Positions 54,230 through 63,512 of a stretch of 64,000 nucleotides of DNA are shown here, piece after piece (position 1 is the stretch's first letter; every line of letters starts with the position of its first letter). Origin of the DNA: Bradyrhizobium cenepequi (GTDB taxonomy: Bacteria > Pseudomonadota > Alphaproteobacteria > Rhizobiales > Xanthobacteraceae); assembly GCF_020329485.1 (NCBI RefSeq), contig NZ_JAGKJI010000002.1, forward strand, positions 248,001 through 312,000, in the 5' to 3' direction. The translations under genes and the position numbers were made by a program. The notes under the pieces are model-generated. The model was not told where the DNA came from. It searched no databases and saw only the letters and a list, made by a program, of their open reading frames with translations.

Positions 54230-54823
54230 TCAGAAGTAGCGCTCGGCAATCCGGATGTTGTCGCCGGGAAACACCAGGATCGGCGCATCGAGCGCGTAGA
54301 CTTCTTCCGCTGGACTGCCCGAGCGCCGCACATAGACCTTGGCTTCGTTGGCACGATAGGTGAATCCGCCGGCGCTTGCGACGGCATCCATCACCGTCAG
54401 ACCGAGACGATACGGATATTCGCCGGCCTTCTTGACCTCGCCGAGAATGTAATAAGGCCTGTACGCGACGATCTCGACATTCACCTTCGGATCACGCACG
54501 ATGTCCTTCGATAGCGCGGATGTGATCGCGCGTTCCAACTGCTTGGTCGTCATGCCGGACGCTTTCAGGCGTCCTGCGAGTGGCACTGAGACCTGACCGC
54601 TCGCGTCGATCTCATACTCCCCGGTGATATCAGGCTCCCCATAGACCTTCACACGCACCCTGTCGTTCGGACCAAGCACGTAGGTTCCCGTCGAGAACGC
54701 ATGCGCGCCGGTATATGTTTGGGCTGATGCGCAAGTTGCGAAGCTCGCGATACTCGCTAAAGCAAGCGCAAATAGGACATTGCGTGGCGCCGCGAGGGCG
54801 ACACGGATCGTTTGTTGCTGCAT
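54230..54823 (-). CDS. Polysaccharide export protein (short OPX, GumB-like)
   Basis: The 197-residue protein has a signal sequence (LFALALASIASFATCASAQ), a Poly_export/PES domain (YVLGPNDRVRVKVYGEPDIT) and a SLBB domain (YYILGEVKKAGEYPYRLGLT). It ends at RIAERYF directly after the SLBB part, so it lacks the C-terminal amphipathic helix by which Wza crosses the outer membrane. Cys31 is not in a good lipobox. It heads the long minus-strand operon, 293 bp before the beta-barrel gene. Confidence 0.92.
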   Translation of the reverse strand: MQQQTIRVALAAPRNVLFALALASIASFATCASAQTYTGAHAFSTGTYVLGPNDRVRVKVYGEPDITGEYEIDASGQVSVPLAGRLKASGMTTKQLERAITSALSKDIVRDPKVNVEIVAYRPYYILGEVKKAGEYPYRLGLTVMDAVASAGGFTYRANEAKVYVRRSGSPAEEVYALDAPILVFPGDNIRIAERYF

Positions 54824-54970
54824 GACTATATCCCCACGAAAGTCTGTCAGTAACGGTGCGGATCATAGGTAAGCAAACAAGGCGAAACAATGTGGACGGC
54901 GGTTCCGCGACGCCGCCATGCGGTTCCATGGCCGCGCAGCGTTAATGGCGCCTGCCTCCTTTTGCAGGGT

Positions 54971-55705
54971 TTACAGGACCAGGACTGTTGTTCCCTCGAT
55001 GGCGACGCAGGTCAGGGTGCCGCTTTTCCAGGCACCGGTGTCGATATTGATGCGGTTGTGCCTGATATCGGGATGGGGGACCGGGGTGTGGCCGTGCACG
55101 ACACATTTGCCGTGATCTTCATCCGAATTGAGAAACTCCTGACGGATCCAGAGCAGGTCTTCCGGATGCTGCTGCTCGATCGGCACCTTGGGGCGGATCC
55201 CGGCATGGGCAAAGAAGAAGTCGCCGCAGCTAAAGCTGTCGCGCAGGCACTGCAGGAACAGGGCGTGCGCGCGTGGGAAGACGCTGAGAAAGCGCTGTTG
55301 CAGGCTGACTTCGGAGACGGGCATATCGCGCGGAACGACGCCATAGGAGGCGAGCGTCTGCATGCCGCCGAGCCGCCGCCACTGTGCGAATACCGCCGGA
55401 TCGTGAAGAAAGTCTTGCAGCAGCTCTTCGTGATTGCCGCGCAGGCAGACTGCGTGATGCCTGACCAGGCGAACTGCCAGCAGATCGAGCACGGTCTTGG
55501 AATCGGGGCCGCGGTCGATGTAGTCGCCGAGATAGATCTCGAGAACGTAACGGATCGGCCGCCGGCTTACGTCATCGTCGATGCGCGCGATGGTCTCGGC
55601 GAGCAGGTCGGCACGTCCATGAATGTCGCCGACCGCGTAGATGCGCGTGTCTGCGGGAGCCGAGGGTGCAACGAACTGCGGATGTGCAATTGGCGGCCGC
55701 ATCAT
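54971..55705 (-). CDS. PPP-type metallophosphoesterase (serine/threonine phosphatase-like)
   Basis: The 244-residue protein has the metal motifs GDIHG (26-30), GDYIDRG (60-66), RGNHE (89-93), HAGIRP and HGHTPV, in the order of bacterial PrpA/ApaH-like enzymes. It removes phosphate from protein residues or from dinucleoside tetraphosphates. It sits between the OPX gene and the ExoY group, where it might act on EPS regulation, but that is only positional evidence. Confidence 0.9.
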   Translation of the reverse strand: MMRPPIAHPQFVAPSAPADTRIYAVGDIHGRADLLAETIARIDDDVSRRPIRYVLEIYLGDYIDRGPDSKTVLDLLAVRLVRHHAVCLRGNHEELLQDFLHDPAVFAQWRRLGGMQTLASYGVVPRDMPVSEVSLQQRFLSVFPRAHALFLQCLRDSFSCGDFFFAHAGIRPKVPIEQQHPEDLLWIRQEFLNSDEDHGKCVVHGHTPVPHPDIRHNRINIDTGAWKSGTLTCVAIEGTTVLVL

Positions 55706-55793
55706 CGACTGCTTCGATCATGGAACCGTCATAAGGTCAATCGGCGGCGCCGCCGCGGCACCTGCTTCCCTGTTCCTCCCAAGTATATAAGGT

Positions 55794-55991
55794 CTAGAAG
55801 AAGATCATTCGGATGAGCAGGATGATCACGATCCAGGCAAGCACGTTCGCCAGGATGATGCGGTTTCTCAATTTGCGCCCCGCCGGATCGAGCCGTCTTG
55901 GTTCAGGGCGATCCAAACGCGCCGCGATCATTGGCGCCTCCCTGGAAAGTTCTTCCGAGACGAGCGGCTTCTTGGTTAACGCCGTTTCCAT
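55794..55991 (-). CDS. Small single-helix membrane protein
   Basis: The 65-residue protein has a charged N-terminal part (LSREAPMIAARLDRPEPRR) and one C-terminal helix (RIILANVLAWIVIILLIRMIFF). I take the ATG at 55991. Two earlier in-frame starts would add up to 17 residues. No family known. It lies next to the phosphatase on the same strand. Confidence 0.6.
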   Translation of the reverse strand: METALTKKPLVSEELSREAPMIAARLDRPEPRRLDPAGRKLRNRIILANVLAWIVIILLIRMIFF

Positions 55992-56492
55992 ATGTTGACG
56001 CCTCGCAATCATCGACGAAACCATCAATTGAAATGGTCGCATCGGGCAAAGTACGAGTAGCCGTTTAGTATGCGGTGAAAAAAATCCTTCAAAAATGATC
56101 GCACAGATTTAGTGCTGGATGTAGCGCGTGGCCGACTATTTCTGAATCGAATCCGGTTCGCGTGCCGTTTCAGACTTGCGTTAATGCATGGCTGCACCGA
56201 AGGACACGCAGCGCAATTCGCGTGCAGCTCAATCTAAGCGCTTCCGAACAAAACGGATTCTTTGCATCGCACAAACTTCACGATGCCGCGATGCAAAACC
56301 GCACGCAACATTTTCGTTTTGCTGCCCCATTTCGCTCAAAGAGTTCGTAGAGGTATACGGCCGCGCGATCGAGGCGCGTCTCTGCTACGCAGGAAAATTC
56401 GCAATTGCGAAGGTGCCCGCGAGATGGGCAGCGGCCGTCTGCGTGTGTCGCGCATGTGACCTCTTTGGGTTCAACAGAGAGAGCGAGAGCAA
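55992..56492. other. Long untranslated stretch upstream of exoY-like gene
   Basis: About 500 bp contain no convincing gene. The part just before 56493 has GAGAGAGCGAGAGC as a ribosome site. An AT-richer patch (AAAAAAATCCTTCAAAAATG) near 56078-56097 is the likeliest promoter area. The leader may carry regulation of the EPS genes, but no known motif was found. Confidence 0.45.
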
Positions 56493-57257
56493 ATGGCCGC
56501 CATCGTCACAGCCAACTTCGATCAGGACAGTATCAGGTCGCTCCGAAACAAGCGGAGCACGATCTCGATGCGCCCGGTCGAATATGCCGGCAGTAGCACA
56601 TACAGCCCTTATCGTGCAAAGCGCCCACGCGGATCAGCGGCGCGCACCGAACCGGGCTCCTCCATTGCAAAGCGCATCTTCGACATCGTGGTTGCAAGCA
56701 TGGCGCTTTTGTTCTTCGCGCCGCTCTTGATTGCGATCGCCATCGGCATCAAGCTGACGTCGCGAGGACCGGTGTTGTTTCACCAATACCGCTACGGCTA
56801 CCGAAACCGGCGCTTCAAGATCTACAAATTCCGCACCATGCGGACTAATGCCTGTGACGTGCGCGGCGTGAAGCAGACCGTCCAAGGCGATTCCCGAGTC
56901 ACCGGGGTTGGCAAGATCCTGCGCAAGACGAGCCTCGACGAAATCCCGCAATTGATCAATGTCATCAGGGGCGACATGTCGCTAGTCGGCCCGCGTCCGC
57001 ATGTCCCGGGTATGCTGGCCGCCGATCTGCCTTATGAGGACCTCGTGCCGTATTACTTCCAGCGCCACAGCGCCCGGCCCGGGATCACTGGTCTCGCGCA
57101 GGTGAGCGGCTGCCGCGGAAGCACCGTTGAGGCCGGCCGTGCGATCTCGCGAATCGATTACGACCTCGACTACATCGAGCGCTGGTCCTTGCGCATGGAC
57201 GTCATGATCATCGTGCGCACCGTCCGCCGCGAATTCCTGTCCGGCAGCGGCTTCTAG
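56493..57257 (+). CDS. exoY: Undecaprenyl-phosphate sugar-phosphate transferase (ExoY-like)
   Basis: This starts the polymer by moving glucose- or galactose-1-phosphate to the lipid carrier. The 254-residue protein has a disordered 60-residue N-terminus, a membrane segment at 63-87 and the catalytic motifs KFRTMR (112-117), [17 protein letters not shown] (147-163), VGPRPH and [12 protein letters not shown]. This is the short ExoY/WsaP form, not the five-helix GumD form. It is the first gene of the plus-strand group followed by manC. Confidence 0.9.
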   Translation: MAAIVTANFDQDSIRSLRNKRSTISMRPVEYAGSSTYSPYRAKRPRGSAARTEPGSSIAKRIFDIVVASMALLFFAPLLIAIAIGIKLTSRGPVLFHQYRYGYRNRRFKIYKFRTMRTNACDVRGVKQTVQGDSRVTGVGKILRKTSLDEIPQLINVIRGDMSLVGPRPHVPGMLAADLPYEDLVPYYFQRHSARPGITGLAQVSGCRGSTVEAGRAISRIDYDLDYIERWSLRMDVMIIVRTVRREFLSGSGF

Positions 57258-57295
57258 CCCACCGACGTCATCATCACCAAAAGGGGAGCGACACG

Positions 57296-58729
57296 ATGCT
57301 GCAGCCACGCGGCCGCATAGTCCCAGTTCTTTTGTCGGGCGGCACCGGCTCGCGGCTGTGGCCGCTGTCGCGCGAGAACCAGCCGAAGCAACTGCTCGCG
57401 CTGCTCGGCGAAAAGACCCTGCTGCAGCAGACGGCCAGCCGCGTGACCGAGCCCTCGCTGTTTGCCGATCCCATGGTGATCGCCAATACCGAGCACCGCT
57501 TTGCCATCGGCGAGCAACTGCGCGCGGCCGGCATCGCCTGTCCGACCATGGTGCTGGAGCCGTTCGGACGAAACACGGCGCCGGCGGTGGCGATCGCGGC
57601 GCTTCTCGCCAGCGAGATCGATCCTGACGCGGTGATCCTGGTGACACCGGTCGACCACTGGGTGCGCGATCACGCGGCATTCCGGGCCGCGATCGCGAGC
57701 GGCCTTCCGGCGGCGCGCCGCGGACAATTTGTCCTCTTCGGCCTCAAGCCGACCGGGCCTGCGACCGGATATGGCTATATCCGCATGGGCGGCGGCATCG
57801 GCGATCTTCCCGAGATCCGCAAAGTCGCGGGCTTCGTCGAGAAGCCCGACGTCGCGACTGCGGAGCGCTTGCTCGCCGGCAATGACCATCTGTGGAACAG
57901 CGGAATCTTCCTGCTGCCTGCACGGGCTTTCATCGACGAGCTGGAGCGGCGCGAGCCCGCCATTCTGGAAGCCTGCCGCGCGGCGCTGGCCGGCGCGGCG
58001 CGCGATCTCGATTTCCTGCGGTTGGAAGAAAAGGCATTCGAGTCCTGCCCGTCCATCTCGGTCGACTATGCCGTGATGGAAAAGACCGACAAGGCCGTGG
58101 TGGTGCCAGCCAGTTTTGACTGGAGCGATGTCGGAAGCTGGTCGGCGCTGTGGATGATGGGCGAGAAGGACGCCTCCGGCAACGTCGTGATCGGCGACGC
58201 GGTGGCCGAGGAGACCTCCGGCTGCTATGTGCGGGGAGATGGTCCGCTGGTCGCAGCCCTTGGCGTCGAGGATCTCGTCATCACCGCCTCACCGGACGTC
58301 GTGCTGGTGACGAAACGGGAGCGCGCCCAGGATGTCGGCAAATTGGTCGAGCGGCTGAAAGCCAACGGCCATCGCGCCGCGACGCAGACCCACAGCGTTC
58401 ACCGTCCCTGGGGCTACTATCAGTCGATTCATGCTGGCGACCGCTTCCAGGTCAAGCGTATCACCGTCAACCCGGGCGCCAAACTCTCACTGCAGAAACA
58501 TTTTCACCGCGCCGAGCATTGGGTGGTGGTGAACGGCACCGCGGTCGTCACGCGTGATGACGAGGAGGTGCTGCTGCGCGAGAACGAATCGATCTTCGTT
58601 CCGCTCGGCTGCCTGCATCGCCTGGAAAATCCAGGTAAAGTTCCGCTCAACCTGATCGAGGTGCAGTCGGGCACGTATCTTGGGGAGGACGACATCGTCC
58701 GGGTGCAGGACATCTACCATCGGGTGTAA
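57296..58729 (+). CDS. manC: Mannose-1-phosphate guanylyltransferase/mannose-6-phosphate isomerase
   Basis: The 477-residue bifunctional enzyme makes GDP-mannose. The N-terminal nucleotidyltransferase has GGTGSRLWPLSR (15-26), and the C-terminal cupin isomerase part has HRPWGYYQSIHAGDRFQVKR and GAKLSLQKHFHRAEHWVV. GDP-mannose is then available for mannosyl residues of the EPS. AAAGGGGAG precedes the start, 38 bp after exoY. Confidence 0.95.
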   Translation: MLQPRGRIVPVLLSGGTGSRLWPLSRENQPKQLLALLGEKTLLQQTASRVTEPSLFADPMVIANTEHRFAIGEQLRAAGIACPTMVLEPFGRNTAPAVAIAALLASEIDPDAVILVTPVDHWVRDHAAFRAAIASGLPAARRGQFVLFGLKPTGPATGYGYIRMGGGIGDLPEIRKVAGFVEKPDVATAERLLAGNDHLWNSGIFLLPARAFIDELERREPAILEACRAALAGAARDLDFLRLEEKAFESCPSISVDYAVMEKTDKAVVVPASFDWSDVGSWSALWMMGEKDASGNVVIGDAVAEETSGCYVRGDGPLVAALGVEDLVITASPDVVLVTKRERAQDVGKLVERLKANGHRAATQTHSVHRPWGYYQSIHAGDRFQVKRITVNPGAKLSLQKHFHRAEHWVVVNGTAVVTRDDEEVLLRENESIFVPLGCLHRLENPGKVPLNLIEVQSGTYLGEDDIVRVQDIYHRV

Positions 58730-58801
58730 CGCGGCGACCGCAAGCCAATCCGGCAAGCGGCGTCCGGCACGCCCGACCAACATCAACGCACAACGGAGGG
58801 A

Positions 58802-59599
58802 ATGGACATGAGTGCCAAGCAGCAAGCCAAGGATCTCTTGAAGGATGCATTCCCATCGATCTGGCTGCAATGGCATTTCATGCATCGCCCGAAATCGGCG
58901 GAGCGCGAGCTTTCCTATCTCGACAAGATCATTCCGGAAGATGCGGTGACGGTCGATGTCGGCGCCAATTGCGGGCTCTACACGCGAACGCTGGCGCGGC
59001 TTTCCCGCGAGGTTCACGCTTTTGAGCCTTCGCACGACATGGCGCGGTTGTTGCGGCGGACGTCTGCTTCAAACGTCAGCGTGCACGAGATTGCACTGTC
59101 GGACCACGAAGGCGACGCCGAACTCTTCATCCCGCGCGGTGACAGCGGCTTGGTCCATGGCCTGGCCTCGCTCGAGCGGCGGGTGATGGCGTCGTCCGAT
59201 CCGGTCGTTGCTGCCCATGTGCCGATGGCACGGCTGGATTCGTTGATGCATCAGGAGGTCGCCTTCGTGAAAATCGACGTGGAAGGGCACGAGCTCAACG
59301 TCCTCAATGGCGCCGTCGAACTCCTGGATCGCTGCCGGCCTGTGTTCCTGGTGGAAGCAGAGGATCGGCATCGGCCTGCCGCGACGGAATCGGTGTTCGA
59401 TTTCTTCCGGCAACGGTCCTACCGTGGTTTCTTCCTGAAGGAAGATGATGTGGTCGACGTCGAACGATTCGACGTCGGGGAGCTGCAGGACGTGGCCGCG
59501 CTCGACCCAGATGGCGGCCGCAAGGACGGCCGGTTCTACGTGAACAATTTCTTCTTCTTCCCGCAGCATCTCGACGGCGAGTCGATGCTGGTCAAATGA
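58802..59599 (+). CDS. FkbM family methyltransferase
   Basis: The 265-residue class I methyltransferase has the SAM-binding VDVGANCGLYTRTLA, VHAFEPSHDMARLL and VAFVKIDVEGHELNVLNGA motifs of the FkbM family. Members O-methylate sugars or polyketides. The position between manC and ugd suggests methylation of an EPS sugar. A CGGAGGGA site precedes both 58802 and a second ATG at 58808. Confidence 0.9.
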   Translation: MDMSAKQQAKDLLKDAFPSIWLQWHFMHRPKSAERELSYLDKIIPEDAVTVDVGANCGLYTRTLARLSREVHAFEPSHDMARLLRRTSASNVSVHEIALSDHEGDAELFIPRGDSGLVHGLASLERRVMASSDPVVAAHVPMARLDSLMHQEVAFVKIDVEGHELNVLNGAVELLDRCRPVFLVEAEDRHRPAATESVFDFFRQRSYRGFFLKEDDVVDVERFDVGELQDVAALDPDGGRKDGRFYVNNFFFFPQHLDGESMLVK

Positions 59600-59644
59600 T
59601 GACCGGCGCGGCCGCTGCGATCATTTTGTCAAACAGGATAAGCC

Positions 59645-60964
59645 ATGCATATCACGATGGTCGGCGCCGGTTATGTCGGACTGGTGTCGGGGGCGTGTTT
59701 CTCCGACTTCGGACACTACGTCGTTTGCGTCGACAAGGATGAAAAGAAGATCGCAGCGCTCAACAAGGGCGAGATTCCAATTCACGAACCCGGACTTTCC
59801 GATCTGGTGGCGAGAAATGTCGCGCAGGGGCGCCTGGCCTTTGTGACCGACTTGAAGGGGGCGGTGAGCCGTTCCGAGGTCGTCTTCATCGCGGTCGGCA
59901 CCCCGTCCCGCCGCGGCGATGGCCACGCCGATCTTTCGCATGTCTACGCCGCGGCGCGCGAGATCGCTGCGTCCTTGCCGGAATCTGCGGTCGTCGTGAC
60001 GAAGTCGACCGTTCCGGTGGGCACCGGCGACGAGGTCGAGCGCATCATCCGCGAGGAGAAGAAGGACGCGAAATTCGCCGTCGTCTCCAACCCCGAGTTC
60101 TTGCGGGAAGGGGCCGCGATCCAGGATTTCAAGCATCCCGACCGCATCGTCATCGGCACCGAGGATGCATTTGCGAAGGAAGTGATGGCGGAAGTCTATC
60201 GTCCGCTGCATCTCAACGCCTCGCCGATCCTCTATACCAGCCGCCGCACCGCGGAGCTGACGAAATACGCCGCCAACTCGTTCCTTGCGACCAAGATCAC
60301 CTTCATCAACGAGATCGCCGATCTTGCCGAGAAGGTTGGTGCCAATGTCCAGGAGGTCGCTCGCGGCATCGGACTGGACAACCGGATCGGCTCGAAATTC
60401 CTGCATGCCGGTCCGGGCTTCGGCGGCTCCTGCTTTCCCAAGGACACGCTGGCGCTGATCAAGACCGGGCAGGACCACGAAGCCCCGCTGCGGATCGTCG
60501 AAACAGTGGTCGCGGTGAACGACCAGCGCAAGCGCGCAATGGCGCGCAAGGTGGCGAACGCCTTTGGCGGCAACATCCGCGGCAAGACCATCGCCGTGCT
60601 CGGCATCACCTTCAAGCCGAACACCGACGACATGCGCGATGCGCCGTCGATCCCGCTGATAACAGCGCTGCAGGACCTGGGCGCGGCAATCCGTGTGTTC
60701 GATCCGATCGGGATGGAGCAGGCCAAGAAGGTGTTCGAGAACGTCACCTTCTGCCGCGACGCGTATGATTGTGCACGAGGAAGCCATGCGATCGTGATCG
60801 TGACCGAATGGGAGCAGTTCCGCGCGCTTGACCTGAAGAAGATGGCAACGATCATGGCAGCGCCCGTGATCGTCGACCTCCGCAACGTCTATTCGCCTGA
60901 AGACGTGACGCGGAACGGTTTCCATTATTGCGGTGTCGGCCGGCCGAAACCACTGGCCTATTGA
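59645..60964 (+). CDS. ugd: UDP-glucose 6-dehydrogenase
   Basis: The 439-residue enzyme oxidises UDP-glucose twice to UDP-glucuronate using NAD. It has the Rossmann start MVGAGYVGLVSGACFSDFGH, TKSTVPVGTG, and catalytic Cys263 in GPGFGGSCFPKD. It supplies glucuronic acid for an acidic polymer. It is the last gene of the plus-strand EPS group, with a likely terminator at 61058-61075. Confidence 0.95.
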   Translation: MHITMVGAGYVGLVSGACFSDFGHYVVCVDKDEKKIAALNKGEIPIHEPGLSDLVARNVAQGRLAFVTDLKGAVSRSEVVFIAVGTPSRRGDGHADLSHVYAAAREIAASLPESAVVVTKSTVPVGTGDEVERIIREEKKDAKFAVVSNPEFLREGAAIQDFKHPDRIVIGTEDAFAKEVMAEVYRPLHLNASPILYTSRRTAELTKYAANSFLATKITFINEIADLAEKVGANVQEVARGIGLDNRIGSKFLHAGPGFGGSCFPKDTLALIKTGQDHEAPLRIVETVVAVNDQRKRAMARKVANAFGGNIRGKTIAVLGITFKPNTDDMRDAPSIPLITALQDLGAAIRVFDPIGMEQAKKVFENVTFCRDAYDCARGSHAIVIVTEWEQFRALDLKKMATIMAAPVIVDLRNVYSPEDVTRNGFHYCGVGRPKPLAY

Positions 60965-61057
60965 AGACCCGGCAGCGGGCTCCCTTTCACCTCAGGGAGA
61001 GGGAGGGCGGCCGTCCATCGATCCAATCTGTCCTGACCGGTCGCCGTGCCCAAAGGC

Positions 61058-61075
61058 GCGGCCGGCCGCTTTTTT
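61058..61075 (+). terminator. GC hairpin followed by T run
   Basis: GCGGCCGGCCGC, able to form a GCGG-CCGG-CCGC hairpin, is directly followed by TTTTTT. This is a plausible intrinsic terminator about 95 bp after ugd, although the stem is short. Confidence 0.55.
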
Positions 61076-61097
61076 GCCCGGGCGGCCCGGCCCTCGC

Positions 61098-61125
61098 TTG
61101 ACAAGATTATTTTAAGCATAAAATA
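61098..61125 (+). promoter_or_regulatory. Sigma70-like promoter overlapped by a perfect palindrome
   Basis: TTGACA at 61098-61103 is followed after 15 bp by TAAAAT. The perfect inverted repeat TATTTTA-AGCA-TAAAATA at 61108-61125 covers the spacer and the -10 box. AT-rich and placed over the promoter, it looks like the site of a MarR- or TetR-type repressor of the downstream degradation genes. Confidence 0.55.
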
Positions 61126-61196
61126 TCGGCCGGCTTCGCCCCGGGGAACCTTTCTGTTTGCTGCGCCCCGCTGGCCGTCGAAGCGAGGAGACAGTC

Positions 61197-63512
61197 ATGC
61201 GCATCGTCTGCATCGGAGGCGGGCCGGCCGGGCTCTATTTTGGCATCCTGATGAAGATGCTCGATCCCGCGCACCGGATCTCGGTGGTCGAGCGCAACCG
61301 CCCCTACGACACTTTCGGTTTCGGTGTGGTGTTCTCCGACGCGACCATGGACAACATGCGCAAATGGGATCCGGTCACGGCAGATGCGATCGAGGAAGCC
61401 TTCAATCACTGGGACGATATCGAGGTCCTGATCAAGGGCCGCCGGATGCGCACCACCGGCCACGGCTTTGTCGGCATCGGCCGCAAGCGCCTGCTCAATA
61501 TATTGCAGGCGCGCGCCGAGGAGCTTGGCGTCGAATTGGTCTTTGAGCGCGAGGTCGATTCCGATCTCGAATTTCCTGACGCCGATTTGATCGTCGCCGC
61601 CGACGGCGTGAACTCGAAGATCCGGACGCGCTATGCCGATGCCTTCCAGCCTGACATCCTGATGCGGCCGAACCGCTATATCTGGCTCGGCACCAACAAG
61701 CGCTTTGATGCCTTCACGTTCGACTTCCGCAAGACCGAGCATGGCTGGTTCCAGGCGCATATCTACAAGTTCGAGGAGGGCGCGGCTACTTTCATTGTCG
61801 AGACCACGGAAGAGACGTTCCTGGCGCATGGTCTCGACAAGCTCGACCAGGCTGGCTCCATCGCTTTCTGTGAAAAGATCTTCGCGGAGATTCTCGAGGG
61901 CCATTCGTTGGTCTCCAATTCCCGCCACCTGCGCGGCTCGGCCTGGCTTTCCTTCCCGCGGCTGATCTGCGGCAAGTGGACCGCGTTCAATGGCAATAGC
62001 CATGTCGTGCTGATGGGTGATGCCGCGCATACCGCGCATTTCGCGATCGGCTCGGGAACCAAGCTCGCGCTCGAGGATGCGATCGAGCTGACCAACCAGT
62101 TCAAGCAGTTCGGCGCGACGTCCGACAAGATTCCCGCGGTGCTCGCAGCCTACGAGGAGCTCCGCCGCGTCGATGTTGCGCGGATCCAGAATGCCGCGCG
62201 CAATGCGATGGAGTGGTTCGAGGTGGTCGGCGCGCGCTATGCCGACACACTGGAGCCCGAGCAGTTCATGTATTCGCTGCTGACGCGCTCGCAGCGCATC
62301 AGCCACGAGAATTTGCGTCTTCGCGACAAGGCATGGCTCGAAGGCTATGAGCGCTGGTTTGCGGAACGCGCCGGGCTGCCGGATTCCAACGATCGCGTGG
62401 CGCCGCCGATGCTCACGCCGTTCCGCATCCGTGGCTTGTCATTGCCCAATCGCATCATCTGCTCGCCGATGGCGATGTATTCGGCTGTGGAAGGCGTGCC
62501 GAACGATTTCCACCTCGTCCATTTCGGCGCGCGCGCACTCGGCGGCGCCGGGCTGATCTTCACCGAGATGACCTGTGTGTCACCAGAAGCGCGGATCACG
62601 CCGGGCTGCTGCGGGCTGTGGAACGACGCGCAGGCAAAGGCCTACAAGCGCATCGTCGATTTCGTCCACGGCAATAGCGCCGCCAGGATCGGCATCCAGC
62701 TTGGCCATTCCGGACGCAAGGGCTCCACGCGCGTGGCCTGGGAGGGAATGGATGACCCACTGCCGGAAGGAAACTGGCCAGTGGTGTCGGCCTCCGCCGT
62801 TCCCTACCTGCCGGACGGGCAGACGCCGAAGCCGATGACGCGCGCCGAAATGGACGAAGTGTGCGAACAGTTCGTCGCCGCGGCGAGGCGCGGGGTGCAG
62901 ACCGGCTTCGACATTCTGGAACTGCATTGTGCTCACGGCTATCTGTTGTCGAGCTTTCTCTCGCCGCTCACCAACCGCCGGACGGACGAATATGGCGGCA
63001 GCATCGAGAACCGCGCGCGCTATCCGCTGGAAGTGTTTCGTGCGATCCGCGACGTGTGGCCGCAAGACAAGCCGATCTCGGTCCGCCTGTCGTGCCATGA
63101 CTGGGCCGAGGGCGGTAACACGCCGGACGATGCGCTACAGTTCGCGAAGTTGTTCAAGGAGGCCGGCGCCGACCTGATCGATTGTTCCTCCGGCCAGGTC
63201 TGGGCCGACGATTATCCCGTCTATGGCCGGCTCTATCAGACGCCGTTCGCCGACAAGATCCGGAACGAGGTTGGGATTGCGACGATTGCGGTCGGCGCGA
63301 TCTCCGAGGCTGATCACGCCAATTCCATCATCGCCGCTGGCCGCGCCGATCTCTGCGCCATCGCCCGCCCGCATCTTGCCGATGCTGCCTGGACGCTGCA
63401 CGAAGCCGCCAAGATCGGCGTGAAGTCGATTGCGTGGCCGAAGCAGTATCTCTCCGGCAAGCAGCAATACGAGGCCAATCTGGAACGCGCGTCAGCGGGA
63501 GCGAAAGCATGA
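61197..63512 (+). CDS. Bifunctional salicylyl-/anthraniloyl-CoA monooxygenase / oxidoreductase
   Basis: The 771-residue fusion has an N-terminal FAD monooxygenase ([50 protein letters not shown]) and, from about residue 400, an old-yellow-enzyme FMN domain ([48 protein letters not shown]). This is the layout of 2-aminobenzoyl-CoA monooxygenase/reductase and salicylyl-CoA 5-hydroxylase, which open aerobic aryl-CoA degradation. The ATG at 61197 has GAGGAG in front. It overlaps the following SDR gene. Confidence 0.92.
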   Translation: MRIVCIGGGPAGLYFGILMKMLDPAHRISVVERNRPYDTFGFGVVFSDATMDNMRKWDPVTADAIEEAFNHWDDIEVLIKGRRMRTTGHGFVGIGRKRLLNILQARAEELGVELVFEREVDSDLEFPDADLIVAADGVNSKIRTRYADAFQPDILMRPNRYIWLGTNKRFDAFTFDFRKTEHGWFQAHIYKFEEGAATFIVETTEETFLAHGLDKLDQAGSIAFCEKIFAEILEGHSLVSNSRHLRGSAWLSFPRLICGKWTAFNGNSHVVLMGDAAHTAHFAIGSGTKLALEDAIELTNQFKQFGATSDKIPAVLAAYEELRRVDVARIQNAARNAMEWFEVVGARYADTLEPEQFMYSLLTRSQRISHENLRLRDKAWLEGYERWFAERAGLPDSNDRVAPPMLTPFRIRGLSLPNRIICSPMAMYSAVEGVPNDFHLVHFGARALGGAGLIFTEMTCVSPEARITPGCCGLWNDAQAKAYKRIVDFVHGNSAARIGIQLGHSGRKGSTRVAWEGMDDPLPEGNWPVVSASAVPYLPDGQTPKPMTRAEMDEVCEQFVAAARRGVQTGFDILELHCAHGYLLSSFLSPLTNRRTDEYGGSIENRARYPLEVFRAIRDVWPQDKPISVRLSCHDWAEGGNTPDDALQFAKLFKEAGADLIDCSSGQVWADDYPVYGRLYQTPFADKIRNEVGIATIAVGAISEADHANSIIAAGRADLCAIARPHLADAAWTLHEAAKIGVKSIAWPKQYLSGKQQYEANLERASAGAKA

